Position numbers and translations under genes: made by a program. A stretch of 64,000 nucleotides of DNA from Patiria pectinifera (Eukaryota; Echinodermata; Asteroidea; Valvatida; Asterinidae): contig CM057141.1 in NCBI GenBank assembly GCA_029964075.1, positions 15,996,001-16,060,000 on the forward strand, given 5' to 3'. The number at the start of each line of letters is the position of its first letter. Positions within the stretch are counted from its first letter, which is position 1. Below the pieces are notes generated by a model. That model did not search any database and was not told the DNA's origin. It saw nothing but the letters and a program-made list of their open reading frames with translations. Below, one piece after another: positions 34,733-45,913 of this stretch.

Positions 34733-36403
34733 TTAATTGACTTCTTGTTGCTTAATTATTACTACTGCATCCCAGCCAATGGTCAGCTGTATGGCGTCAT
34801 TTTTCCTCTCGGAGCAGTCGCTGCTTGCAAGATACTCCATCATGGATCTCTGTTCGTCTTCGGCCGCCGCCTCCTTGAAGTGAACGGTTTGGGTCAGGAA
34901 ATCCACCAGCAGGCTGCCTTCCTCGGAAGCTTCGTCGAAGCACTTGGTGATGTCGCAGCTCGTGGGTTGGTGGTACTGCGTGTACGGGATGCCACGGCGG
35001 TCCAATAAATTGAGTAAATCCCTCGAAGTTACTTGTAGGTGACAACAGGCCCGACCATAAAGTTGAGGAAAGCGGTCCAGAAATCGCTGCGGCCATCCGT
35101 TGTTTTCTGAACAGAAACGTACACCAAAAAATCTCAACTTATCCCCACCTTTTGTGTTAACGCCAATAATAGCGGTTCTTCATGACTGACTTTGGGAGCT
35201 ACAGTGCTAAACAAATTGGCCTTAACTTAACACTTTTCTTTCGGGGTGAGGGGGGAGGGGTGACGTCGGTCAACAATATTCCTCGTGTGCCTGACCTATA
35301 TGCGCATTATGGCGATAACCTTCCCAGGATGCTTTGAGTTTCCTTTAGAATATTCTGTATAAACCATTGCCAGCGCCCTTGCATAGAATAAAATCCGTTG
35401 GGAGCCGATACGTGCTACGCCAAAATAATAAGATTTAGCACTTTGCATAAAATACTGACCTTGCCTTAGGATCACAAGTAATGCTCCTCCTGGGATCAGT
35501 AAGTCGTACAGATACATCACGGAGCTATCAAAGTTGTCCACAAAGTACATGGAGTGAACTGCGCTGATGAAATGGAACTTGGTCACATATCCCGCCTCTT
35601 GGTATTGCTCAATAGTCTGCTGCCGAAAGTCAAACTTAACACCGTGTAGCTGGTGAGCCTTCGTTTGAGCAGATGCCTTGTATTGGACTAGCAACTTCTG
35701 AGAAGGGTCAACTACACGATTATTGGTGAGTGGGAAACGCTTTTTGAGCTGCTCCAACATCAAACAATCAACCTCACCTGTATAATGGCCATAATAAAAA
35801 TGTTTTATTATAGGCAATGACAATTAGTGTCAATAAATAGTCTTGCAAGAAAACAGGTCTTGAGCTGTTCGAATCATGTCAGATGTCGGGCTGCAATAAT
35901 GAGAGTATATCGTCCGTTAGCCGGCCTGTAGTCTTGGTCCAATCAAGATAGGATTTGGATTTGACTTCTCAAACTGCCTTCAGGTCGACCTCGTGACGAT
36001 ACAGAACGGTACGTGGCGATTGACATTTCACGATCAACTGTTCGGCACACAAAATCACCGATATTTTGCGACCTGAGTGCAAGCTTCAATGATAATAAGG
36101 CGATCGACATCAGTCGGCGCTAAAAAAAAATAGACAGTCGCAAAAATAGGAGAAAAAATATTGTTTGTAACTTTTCCATTTGTGAACGGTATTCTTACCT
36201 GACCCACTGCCTACTCCCAGGACCCGTAGCTCTTCTTGTCCGTCCAGTGTGGCCTGGAGCCTACCAACCACCGCCTCGCTAAACACACCGTCCACCCAGT
36301 CACAGTACGTCTTGAATTTGGCAGACCGAGCGCAGAAGACTTTGTACACCTTATCAAAGTGGTCCTGATTGTTGAACAGACTCGGCAGTGATTTCCTTTC
36401 CAT
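34733..36403 (-). CDS. HNMT-like methyltransferase, copy C (3 coding exons)
   Basis: Third near-identical paralogue. Coding exons on the minus strand: 36199-36403, 35460-35777 and 34733-35106. They total 897 bp or 298 residues. The start is MERKSLPSLFNNQDHFDK. Motif I is VLGVGSGSG, with EVDCLMLEQL across the first splice where A and B have EMDCL. Exon 3 has one extra codon near its start (NGWPQRFLD) and the AAAEDEQRS form of the variable loop. The Lys/His/Ile replacements of the human histamine-contact residues are shared with A and B. The frame is open throughout. It is the copy nearest gene D and faces away from it. Confidence 0.87.
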
Positions 36404-36652
36404 GTTCTCTTCTCTTCTGGATTTAGTTTCAGCGTGACAACCTGCATGAGCGAGACAGGTGTGGAGGCCAATGTCGAAAATTATCGCCCAGTCAACAATT
36501 TACAGTTCATTTCGACGATGCACGAAAAAACTGTTTGCGTCCAGTTACAATCACCCCTTACTTTTCATAATCTTCTTCCTACATTTCAGACAGCGTATCG
36601 TAATGTGCCACAGTACTGAAACGGCACATTATTGAGACTGCAGAGTTGTAAT

Positions 36653-36720
36653 GACTCGAGTCAATGACTCGACTCGAGTCCAACTTGAGTCACAATTTTT
36701 GGTGACTCGACTCGACTCGA
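36653..36720. mobile_element. Truncated CTCGA-rich hAT-type element start
   Basis: The CAGAGTTGTAATGACTCGAG terminus sits at the same site as in units 1 and 2, but the element stops after ~70 bp in GACTCGACTCGACTCGA. Unrelated sequence follows. This marks the left breakpoint of the disrupted part of unit 3. Confidence 0.75.
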
Positions 36721-37379
36721 TATTCATGACCAAAATATGATGTATATTGTAGCTTATTGGAACCTATCGTAATGTTCGTATTGTTTTACATATAACTTAT
36801 CGTAATGTTTGTATTGTTTTTACATATTTATTGTTACAGATTAAACGAAGTTATCACCAGTCGTGTGATGTTTGTGACCAAATTATTTGTAGCACAGCCG
36901 CCGCCGTCGGTATCTTCTACAACTGGTATTGGCCTAACTTTTGCATTTAAAGCTCAGATGTTTCAAACATCTTTTTTTAGACTTTTTTAGACAGCAATAC
37001 ACGTGTGAACGACATGACGTCCGACAAGAAAAGTCTGGTACCTTACCCTATCGATCTTGCACCAATGCAGTATTACGTGCGGACGGCGGGGTGCAAGTTT
37101 CGGTACATTGATTTCTTTAATCAATATATCGGTAAACCGGCCACGGCCACGCACGCACCGCATCGAGCGCCCTGTACATGTATTGCACAGTAAAAAAAAA
37201 CAAAAAACGATCGACTTAAAGGGAATATACATGTACATCATTTGCTTTTTCTGTAATTTTCAGAAATGGATGGAATTGGGGGGTTGGAAATATCAGTAGC
37301 AAATATAGATACACTGACTTTTTTTGAGGTTTCGGGTTCGAAAATGCTATAAAAACCAAGAAAAACAATCATTTTCCTG

Positions 37380-37490
37380 TAGTCTGGTTCCCTGACTCCA
37401 TATAAGAAGAAACAGAGCACTCCATATAAGAAGAAACAGAGCAGTTTACATACATTGGGGAATTTTAAGGTCAGGGAACCAGTCTAGCTG
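37380..37490. mobile_element. Very short inverted-repeat element
   Basis: TAGTCTGGTTCCCTGAC on the left and GTCAGGGAACCAGTCTA on the right are perfect inverted repeats. Between them ACTCCATATAAGAAGAAACA is tandemly duplicated. It looks like a miniature transposon of about 110 bp. Confidence 0.65.
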
Positions 37491-37566
37491 GCTTGTACCC
37501 GTTCAAAGGTGTGTAATCGAATGCAAACAAGTGCGATGGGGCCAGTATTTGAAAAAAGCAGTTTTT

Positions 37567-37600
37567 TTTCCAACGCTGGTCGGCCGACCAGCGTTGGAAA
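37567..37600. repeat. Perfect spacer-less palindrome, 17-bp arms
   Basis: The centre GGTCGGCCGACC is flanked by perfectly matched CCAACGCT/AGCGTTGG arms and T/A runs. It could extrude as a cruciform or be the centre of a collapsed foldback element. Confidence 0.8.
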
Positions 37601-37796
37601 TTGATACAAAAATACCACTTTTCTTGAAAATGACAGTATACCAGGTGCCATGATTTTACAGGATGCTTTACACTGTCATTCACTAACACTAACAGTCAAG
37701 CAAGGTATTTCAAAATGATTTGGTAGTTTTATTTTTTGATGTTTGCAAATGTTGTATTTTCCCTTTAACGTATGTGCGCGTGTGCAGTGCGGTAAT

Positions 37797-37975
37797 TTCC
37801 GTCGAGTCACAAGTCAGTTCGAGTCCAAGTCCGAGTCCGTAGCCCCGAGTCCGAGTCCGAGTCCGAGTCGTAAGTCAAAGTGACTCGAGTCCGAGTCCGA
37901 GTCATTAAAAATGTGACTCGAGTCGGACTCGAGTCCAAGTCCGTGTCACGAGTCATACAAGTCTGCCAAAAACTG
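37797..37975. repeat. GAGTCC/CTCGAG-rich repeat block
   Basis: Dense GAGTCCGAGTCC repeats with GTGACTCGAGTC palindromes. Related in motif to the subterminal blocks of the hAT-type elements, but with a distinct CCGAGT register. It is probably an older or different subfamily. A LINE-tail scrap (TGTCATCAATGGCCCAAACC and on) follows directly. Confidence 0.6.
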
Positions 37976-38830
37976 TCAAAAAATGGAAATATTTACCTGT
38001 CATCAATGGCCCAAACCACAATCAATTCAAATCCTTGATTTAGTTGAATATGCCACTCCCCAAGCCTCTTAGTTAGACTTCCTCGAGGAGTTCTGAAGAG
38101 GATAACCACCAAGTACAACGTCAACGTCAATACACATTGCGTTGCGTATACTTACATGTACATGTTCTTGTTAGTGTACACGTCGTCGACACAGCCATTC
38201 AAGGTTACAAGTTCATTGCGTTGCGTACTTACATGTACATGTTCTTGTTAGTGTACACGTCGTCGACACAGCCATTCAAGGTTACAAGTTCATGGTACAT
38301 GTATGTGCGTCGTCGTTGATGTTGTTAGACTTTGCTCAAGCAGGTTCGCGTTTTCCATGGTAAGGTATGCGCTGCGTGATCCGATCGGACTTTGTGCCAT
38401 CAGCGTTTGTGGCAACGGTGCGTACGCAACCTCGTCCCCAGGGTGTCGAGCAGTACGCGCCCACCACTACCTGCTCACTCATCCTGCAATTGGATCATTT
38501 GCATGTGCAAGATTTTTGAACACGTATGCAAATGAGGAATAGTCTGGTGCCTGACTGTGCGTTACATTAGCGTTTGTTTTTGTATGCGGTGTCTGGGGTA
38601 AAAACAGAACCAATTCGCGCCGTGTGAGTTACGAAAACACGATTGTTTTCTGAGTTAAAATGTTACAATCTTATCCCGCCAATTATGCAGTATCACATTT
38701 CATATTAATATGAGCAAATTGGAAAGGAAAGGAGTATTTTTGAGAAGGCATGGACGTTTTTAATTACAATTATTGTGAAAACAAGTATTGCACGTTGTAA
38801 ATAACAACACCAAGTACATGGTATAAATCC

Positions 38831-39514
38831 TTTACTAGCCGATCGTAGCATCGAATCAGGATACAGGAAGAAAGCTTGCTATCAAAGGGCTAACTATTGG
38901 AAACGCGGTTGGAAATAAAGTAAGCACTGGGGACGAGGTTGGGTGCGTACGTGTTACGGATTTCGACCGAAGTCAGGCAAGGACGGCGCCCCCGGACAAC
39001 AACAAAAAAAAAAGAGAGAGAAAAACAGGGAGAAACAAGTCATATTGCTGTTAATTTAATGGGTTGGGGGAATGCCCCTGCCCACCCTCGAAAAAAAATG
39101 TATAGGGATTTGAGGAAAACAGTGTACTTGCCCCCCCCCCCCTCTCAAAAAAAAAACCTGGCGACGCCCATGACCGTCAACCCAGCCGCGCGCAGTGGAA
39201 TAGCCAGGATTTTTTTTCAGTAGGGGTTGGGCGGGGCTATTTTGACGCTAGATGCCGCTATTTTTTCTTATTAATTTATTCAAATTTCATAAAGCCATGC
39301 AGTTAATGGAAGTCAACAATAGTAATCTAGATTTATCTTCATTTTAATAACAACAATTTTTTTGAAAAGACACTTCCTTGGCCAGCGGCACGTTCGAGTT
39401 TTTGGGTGGGGGCACCTGGGGAGGGGGAACACTGGGAATTTGTGGGGGACACTGGGAATTTGTGGGGGGGGGGGCACGTGCCCCCAGGCCCAGCCTTGGT
39501 TTTTGAACTCGCCT
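38831..39514. other. Non-coding stretch with C/G-run low complexity
   Basis: No gene. CAGTGGAATAGCCAGGATT near 39194 is a degenerate terminus like those of the foldback at 56497-56795. Long C and G runs occur at 39130-39145 and 39460-39480. Confidence 0.55.
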
Positions 39515-39671
39515 AATACGGGCGATTCACAATAGTGCGTCTTGGCCAATCACAATGCGCGAAATCAGTCGACCTTTTCCAAACGCGCATTGGGTCGACT
39601 GATTTCGCGCATTGTGATTGGCCAACGCGTTGCAAACTCTTGGAGGCGCACTATTGTGAATCGCCCGTATT
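39515..39671. mobile_element. 157-bp foldback MITE
   Basis: Perfect inverted termini AATACGGGCGATTCACAATA and TATTGTGAATCGCCCGTATT (25 bp per arm). There is a second inner inverted repeat, TTGGCCAATCACAATGCGCG against CGCGCATTGTGATTGGCCAA. Nearly the whole element folds on itself. No clear target duplication was seen. Confidence 0.88.
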
Positions 39672-40368
39672 GACTTTGTCCCGGATCGTTAGACTAACTC
39701 GGATGTGATTTTGTTTTCCATGTGTAGGTTTACCGTCGGTGCACAGGAATTGACAAGAATCCGCAGGGTGAACACGCTAAATATTTTATTCTTCTCTATC
39801 ACTCTCACATAGGGTAGAGTCCAGCGTAGATTAAAACGTACTAGCTTTTATCTTGGCCAGGCTTACAACATCTAGCTTAGGAACATATTTTGTGCAACTT
39901 TGTACTCCTCTTAAAATGTGTGACACCTTTTTGACAACCCCTTTTCAAAAAGTTGAAATCGTGTGCTTTATTTTGATAACAAAAATTACTGCTTTTGATA
40001 AATATAAAGTGTTGTTATGGCCTGTCAAACAAAATCATATTTTTTATCAACAAAATCGAGGGCCGATAGTTTTTAGGTGTACATTCGATTCTTAAAAAAG
40101 GCCGAAACAAATGGCAAGGCTTAATAGATGGAAATATAGAGAGGAAAGTAGAGGAAAGTATAGAGATAGAGCTTAGTAGAGAGAGGAATCACAATGTACG
40201 CGTGTAAACGTACGCCGACGTACGTTGGCCTGAAAACATTGTGAATAGCACGCGCTACTCGCGCAGTGAATGACTTATGAATATTAAGCAAGCCACACTC
40301 GAGTGCGAGCTCGACCAATCAGTGGTCGTGTGGGTCACAAGGTCACACCGTGTTTGGGTTCCGCGCTC

Positions 40369-40800
40369 GCGATATTTTTTTTTACACAACTATCTGGGGT
40401 ACTTTGTGCGCTTTCCTATGGGGCTTGGTTTTTATAACCAGGCTTGAGTGGAGTCTACTATTTTTCAACTTGGTACGGATTTCGGACTTTATTTCCCTTT
40501 TTAAAAAAATCCTCCAGAGCCTCAGATCAGGAAAAGAAAAAGGAAATTGCTGCTATACAAGTAGTATCCGACTGAAAAATAACGTTTTTAAGATTCAACT
40601 TAAAATTGTTGAAAAAAAAGAGCAAAATCTTTGTTGGTAGAGCGAGGAATCGAACTCGAGACCTCCGATCATTAGCCAGCATGCCTAACCACTAGGCAAC
40701 GGCGGTGCTCGACTACGCGGCGCTCTACAATCCTATAACCGTGATTCAAGTCGCCTGAAAAATGGATACCCCCAGATAGTTGTGTAAATAAAATATTCGC
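40369..40800. mobile_element. 432-bp TIR element with 9-bp target duplication and tRNA-like core
   Basis: The left arm GCGATATTTTTTTTTACACA and the right arm (read in reverse complement GCGAATATTTTATTTACACA) continue as CAACTATCTGGGGTA on both, giving ~35-bp imperfect inverted repeats. TCCGCGCTC flanks both sides (40360-40368 and 40801-40809). A 9-bp duplication suggests a Mutator-like non-autonomous element. The interior carries a tRNA-like segment on the minus strand. Confidence 0.85.
40639..40710 (-). pseudogene. tRNA-like sequence inside the TIR element
   Basis: On the minus strand, TGCCTAGTGGTTAGGCA gives an A box with a 4-bp D stem, and GAGTTCGATTCC gives a B box. The T stem has mismatches and the acceptor strands are badly spaced, so this is not a sound tRNA. 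It may be a captured tRNA relic or a SINE head. Confidence 0.5.
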
Positions 40801-40809
40801 TCCGCGCTC

Positions 40810-41889
40810 TATGCTTTACAATGGCGACGATCTATTCGCGTTGTGAAAAATGGAAGTTGTTGGAAACATTAGGTGTACATCGATTTCTTAAAATGTTAAC
40901 GACATCACGTTCACGAGATTTTTTGTAGATGAAGGTTCACTCTTTCGTTTGATTACCTTAACATTTGGGAGACTTTCGTCGTTCTCGAAAAAAACCTGGA
41001 CATTTCATGACCTAATTTTTAGTCGATTTGTCCGTGAAATAATATCGTCAAAATGCATCGAAATCCTTTTTTTTTTAGAAAAAAATACCTTGATAGATGT
41101 ATGAAGTAGGTCTTTAACTACCTAAAATAACTTTGTTTGTTTGGATCGGTTGTGGTTTGCCATGAAAATTGCGAATTTTCTGAAGCCCTTTTTACGGCCA
41201 TCGTTCGCTGGCCTCGCGTTGCTATCAGTTGTGTGGACGAGAAAATAGAGCAGCTACGCGTGACACGGCAACTGACTGCTAGTTCACTGCTCCCGCTCAT
41301 GTGTAAAAACAGGGTGGAAATAGTGTGGGTACCAATAATACAAGCGTTTCACACCGTACGTACGTACGCACATTTCATAGCACACTCCACAGGTTGTGTG
41401 CCATGACTTTTTACAAACTTAACACGTGATCGCAGTCTAGCTAGGCCAATGAAAATACAGTATTCAAGACAGTGGTGTAACAATCTAGGCTAGCTTCGTT
41501 TCGATCAGACATTTGATAATTGGATAAAGTAACAATCCCAAACATAACATTTTCGGGGATTTCAGGTCGTAATCGGAGTCTTATTATAGCTTAATGTCCC
41601 TTTCCATTTGTAATGCCGGACAAGTTGTCCGACTCTGGACAAAAATGCGTACTTACTGAACTAGGTTACAGGGAGTCTACCAAAATGAGGCTTATTAAAA
41701 AGTTATTAAAACGTCATGTTATTTAAATGTAAATTTGCATGATAAGACCCCGATATTTACAACTGGCTTACACGCGCTATACGTATGTATAGGGATGTTT
41801 CAAAAAGCATGAAGTGAACTTGTTGCACAAAATCGGGATTTTTCGACCGAAATATTATTATTTTTTTGACCGAAAAGGTATTGATGAAT
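40810..41889. other. Non-coding stretch
   Basis: No gene. The ~90-codon frame at 41137-41406 has no recognisable domain, no acceptor/donor pattern and opposite-strand overlap, and is not called. Confidence 0.55.
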
Positions 41890-42041
41890 GGGAATAAATA
41901 TGTGCTCGGTCGGTATTAATCACTCTGTTTAAGACCGCTTAGAGTCTGGTTGCTGATAATTACCCTCTCCGGCTCGGGTAATTATCAGCACCCAGACTCT
42001 AAGAGAGTGATTAAAACCTCTCGAGCACACATTTTATTCCC
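41890..42041. mobile_element. ~150-bp foldback MITE
   Basis: GGGAATAAATATGTGCTCGG on the left and CGAGCACACATTTTATTCCC on the right are inverted. The arms continue inward through TTAATCACTCT and TTAGAGTCTGG to GCTGATAATTACCC, leaving a short loop (TCTCCGGCTC). Almost the entire element forms a hairpin. Confidence 0.87.
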
Positions 42042-42559
42042 TTATTTAATGCCACGTACATTGACAGCAAAGGGCGATGATTGCGTATAAAAGCGAAAAT
42101 CCCGAAAAAACAGTGTGCTGTGATTCCGTACAAAAGCGAATTCCCCGTGCTCGCTTCTTGAGTGTCTGGTTTTACGACTGTTGTATGTTAACTATTGAGC
42201 TACATGTAACGGCTATTTGATGGACCAATATATTTTAATTGTTTACCAGTGTTTTGTACACGTTTACATGACAATTTCTTTAAACGCAAGCACATTTTTG
42301 CCTTCTGATGATACTTAAAAATTGGGCTAGCAGAAATTGGGCGGTTTTTTCTAAAAACATGCGCATTGGGGTAAAGAGGGTATGACGAGCAATATTTTAT
42401 ATTGCGCCAATGGTGTGCGACCTTTACTTTGAGAGATATGAGCTATTTAATGTGTTTTTGTTACGATTGTACTTGATAAGTTTACAGTACAGCAGCATAC
42501 GCGCGTGCAGATCGTCACCTGACTCTTTTTTAAACTATTCTCTGTACACGCGCTATTTT

Positions 42560-42705
42560 TCAACCCTCAACCCTCAACATCAACATCAACATCTACAATC
42601 AACAATCAACATATCAACAATCGACACCAACATCAACATCAACAATCAACGGCGACATCAACAATCAACATCAACATCAACAATCAACGTCTACATCAAC
42701 AATGG
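42560..42705. repeat. CAACAT/CAATCAACA short tandem repeat
   Basis: About 145 bp of ACATCAACAATCAAC-type repeats that keep a frame open by composition only. No gene is inferred. Confidence 0.85.
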
Positions 42706-44155
42706 CCCAACACCGTGTGGTTGTTCCTACAACCCCTAGGTTTTTTTTATTTTTTAAGATGTCGTTTTCAAGCAATTCCGACTTAAGTCAAGTCTATATG
42801 GTGTTCCTGGTGCAAATTATGTACATGATTGTTAATGCAAACTTGAAAGCTTATAATCTTAACCTCACTTCAAAACGGTGCATTTAAATATTTTCTACTT
42901 TTTGTTCTCCATTTTTTCCCCGGTACTATTGGAAAGTTACTCTCTCTCTCTCTCTCTCTTGCTACACAATTCTGAAGGGGGATGGTTTGGTCTAATGGCC
43001 CATCCCTCACTGAAACTTGCCTGGGTTAATTTTGCCCAAGAAAGGGTGAAAACTGCAACTACCCGTACCCAAAATTGGGTTAATTGTTCTATAACCAATC
43101 ATTGTTTGGGTTGGAATTTTTGTTAACTTTAACCAAAAGTTGTAGTCATACTTAACCCAGGCAATTTTCCAGTGCTCCGGTCAAAAAGTGTTGGGGGGGG
43201 GGGGACACCCCCATCCCACGGGATATACGTGCCCGTTGTTAATGGTTATGGAGCCCGTGGCCAAAGTAGCACGTCTTTATGTATGCCTACACAGGCAAGT
43301 GGCGCTACATGAACAAATTATCGATCCCTTTATTCAAAACATGCCAAACAAAAGCCGCAACGTGTGCCACGCATACAGCTCATAATAATCGTCCATAGAG
43401 CTAGAGTTGTTGTGCCGGTTTTTAAGGTAGGCCTGAAACTGTTCATTAATTTACTCTCCCTTTTTCGGGGGAGGGAGGGGTCAGTTGTTGTAGAAGTTGT
43501 TATTTTTTTTCCAGTTATATATCTGCAGGTGGTCCGAAAGTCTATTCACCTCATGCTGATCGGGTCTCTAAGTCGGAACAGAAACGGCGAACACATATTC
43601 ATAACTATCTGTTCCTTGCTCTGTGAACAGTCCGACACACTGGTCGATCGGTACTGTTGAGATGCAGCTCTGTTAGCTCTCATAGCTTCGTCATGGCTTT
43701 ATTTGTGACTGATCAAGAATTAAGAAGCACAATTTCTCGCCTCCGTGCTTGCGTTGTTTGTGCAGCAATACAGCGATCCGGTCGGTGCCGCTGGCTATGG
43801 GGCCCAATCTGGCGACGCGACGGTACGAGCAGGAATTAGCGCGAGGCGGGGAGGGGAACGCGTGAGCTCCCCCCGCTGATCGTTACGGTCACCAGGCCCT
43901 GGGTTGCATGCACCACGGACCATTTACACATGTATGCACATCGGTGCATGCAGTCTGGTAAAAGGTTTATTTCTTTTTTCAACAACGACATAGCCCGTTT
44001 CTGCATTGATACTTCGAATTTTTGTAACGGAGATTTTATTTTTTGGTTGTTGAATGGCCATAGAGATGTTTTCGCGGATCAAAACATATCCGATCTGCTT
44101 TGATGGTTCTTGACATTGATTGATCTTGATCAGGTAGGCCTACAGCTAGTACACC
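42706..44155. other. Non-coding stretch with a GC-rich patch
   Basis: No recognised gene. 43640-43900 is clearly GC-richer and CpG-richer than its surroundings. It contains an ATG at 43693 with an open frame to 43837 and a possible donor at GACG|GTACGA. It might be a CpG-type promoter with a first exon, but nothing downstream supports it. A CT microsatellite lies at 42941-42959. Confidence 0.4.
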
Positions 44156-45683
44156 CCCTTACCAAAATTTCCAATTCATTCCAATTGGAAATCCAATTGG
44201 AACGAATTGGGTTTAATTGGTATTGAGTTGGTTTTAGTTGGTTTTAGTTGGAGTGCTCGTTCCCTACGTTTAAAATAATATTGGACATGAAGGCCTTGGA
44301 CTTGGAGGATGAAAATAGATGGTGATCTGAGTAGAGTTGACTTCATTAAAATCAAGTGTTTAGAATGTTGCAGAATAGAACACGCTGTACGCGAAAAAAA
44401 AAGATTTCGCAAAGGCAAAGTTGCAAGAGAACGTACATCAATTTGAACTACATGTAACTTATTATTTTCTCAGCTAGAAAACCACTTCTTTTTAAGAAAG
44501 CACAAGTCCGAGGACAAACTAAAATGCATGGTGGTGGCCAAACGCCATTCCATTAAACTTAACATGTGGGGACATGTATGATTTCGCCCTTTCCTAATAA
44601 ACATGATAAACACATTGTCATTAAAATCATTTTGATTCGGCCAAATATGTGTAAAAATAATGGCATTTACTTTAGAAAAAATTTTTTTTTCCATATATGC
44701 AGGACCTCTCTCCACTACCAGCAGACCGTGGTGACAGCTAGCTGGCTATACTGTTTTGCAATGACTTTCAACTGCAACTAGGGCTTCCAACGTCCAAATG
44801 GTGTACAGCCCTACGACTCGACTACACGTACGAGACAATTTCGACAACCATCTGCTCAACAGATCTTGAAAGGCACATTTTACATGTAAACAGGTCACCT
44901 AGGGCAAATTCTACTGCCATACCTATGGTGCTGTTCGCTATATGGACCACGTTTGGCCAAAACTGATAGATAATTGTATAAATGTTCTTGCTTTGGGCTC
45001 CCATTTTGCTGCAGTCGGCTGAAACTGGTCACAGACGCTTTCTAAATATAACTGTTCAACTTTTGACTTGAAACCGATCGAGATCCTTTTGTTTTGTCGG
45101 CCGGAATATCATCTACATCCACTGAGCTAAAATTTCATTAGGTTAGTTGTTTAGCAGCCGTCTTGCACATTTAGAGCACTTTTGTTACTAATGCAGATGC
45201 ACTAAACTGAATATGAATAGCTACAGCAATAAAAACACAAACAAGTAAATGTAGTGATAATCGTGAAAAAAGGCGACATTGTGTATTCCGCGGATCACTT
45301 TGTTTTAATTGTGTTGGCCGTGTGGTTTTAATTTGATTGCAACTGCAGACTGTATGATATGGTGATAAAAAAATAAAGTACTGGTTCAAATCAATCATAT
45401 TGAATGTGTGAGTTATTTGTGTGACGAAGTTAATATTTTCCAAATTTTTTTTTCCAATTGTTTTTTTTTTCCAATTGGGTTTTTTCCAATTGGTTTTTTC
45501 CAATTGGTTCTTTTTTCCAATTGTTTTTTTTTTTAATTGGTATTTTTTTTCAATTGGGAAAATACCAATTGGAAAAAGTCCAATTGGTTCCAATTGAGGA
45601 TTGCCAAAACTCAATTGGTAAAATATCCAATTGGTTCCAATTGAAATTTTGAATTGGTAATGAATTGGAAATTTTGGTAAGGG
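44156..45683. mobile_element. 1.5-kb foldback element with CCAATTGG-rich ends
   Basis: The left end CCCTTACCAAAATTTCCAAT matches in inverse the right end ATTGGAAATTTTGGTAAGGG. Subterminal DNA on both sides is packed with CCAATTGG/AATTGG palindromes (44164-44250 and 45450-45660). The interior has no transposase frame. It is a non-autonomous DNA element; the target duplication is unclear. Confidence 0.82.
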
Positions 45684-45913
45684 CCAGATCGAGCGGGATC
45701 AATGCACAAACCATGGAGATGTCGGACAGGACTGGTGTACACTTGTTTTGGAATTAATCATTGTTTGGTCCTACTTTGGTGTATATTTATACCTTACTAT
45801 GATCTGTTTGTTTGCTAATTCTATCACAGGATACAACTCAATCGTCTTGGAAGTCGCAGAAAGCACATCAATTCTTTCTTTTCCACTGGAAAAGAAAACA
45901 CCGAAAAACCATC

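Larger units (their letters stand above)
36721..37796. other. Unrelated sequence inside unit 3
   Basis: Not homologous to units 1 and 2. The frame at 37018-37193 (MTSDKKSLVPYPIDLAPMQY and on) is open for about 58 codons with a possible donor after ATATCG. I recognise no family and see no partner exon, so I do not call a gene. It also holds a small inverted-repeat element (37380-37490) and a perfect palindrome (37567-37600). Confidence 0.5.
32801..39955. repeat. Tandem segmental duplication, unit 3 (interrupted on the right)
   Basis: Collinear with units 1 and 2 from 32801 to about 36720, apart from an inserted hAT-type element. It then breaks inside the hAT element next to the gene. Homology resumes at about 37975-38830 and again at about 39715-39955, separated by unrelated sequence. 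The relic exon and most of the LINE fragment are missing from this unit. Confidence 0.88.

Noticed and set aside
37005-37193. Frame MTSDKKSLVPYPIDLAPMQY as a gene
   Set aside because: It reads like protein, but I recognise no family and find no partner exon, promoter or copy elsewhere.
40639-40710. Functional tRNA gene inside the 40369-40800 element
   Set aside because: The D stem is good, but the T stem is mismatched and the spacing to a possible acceptor stem is wrong.
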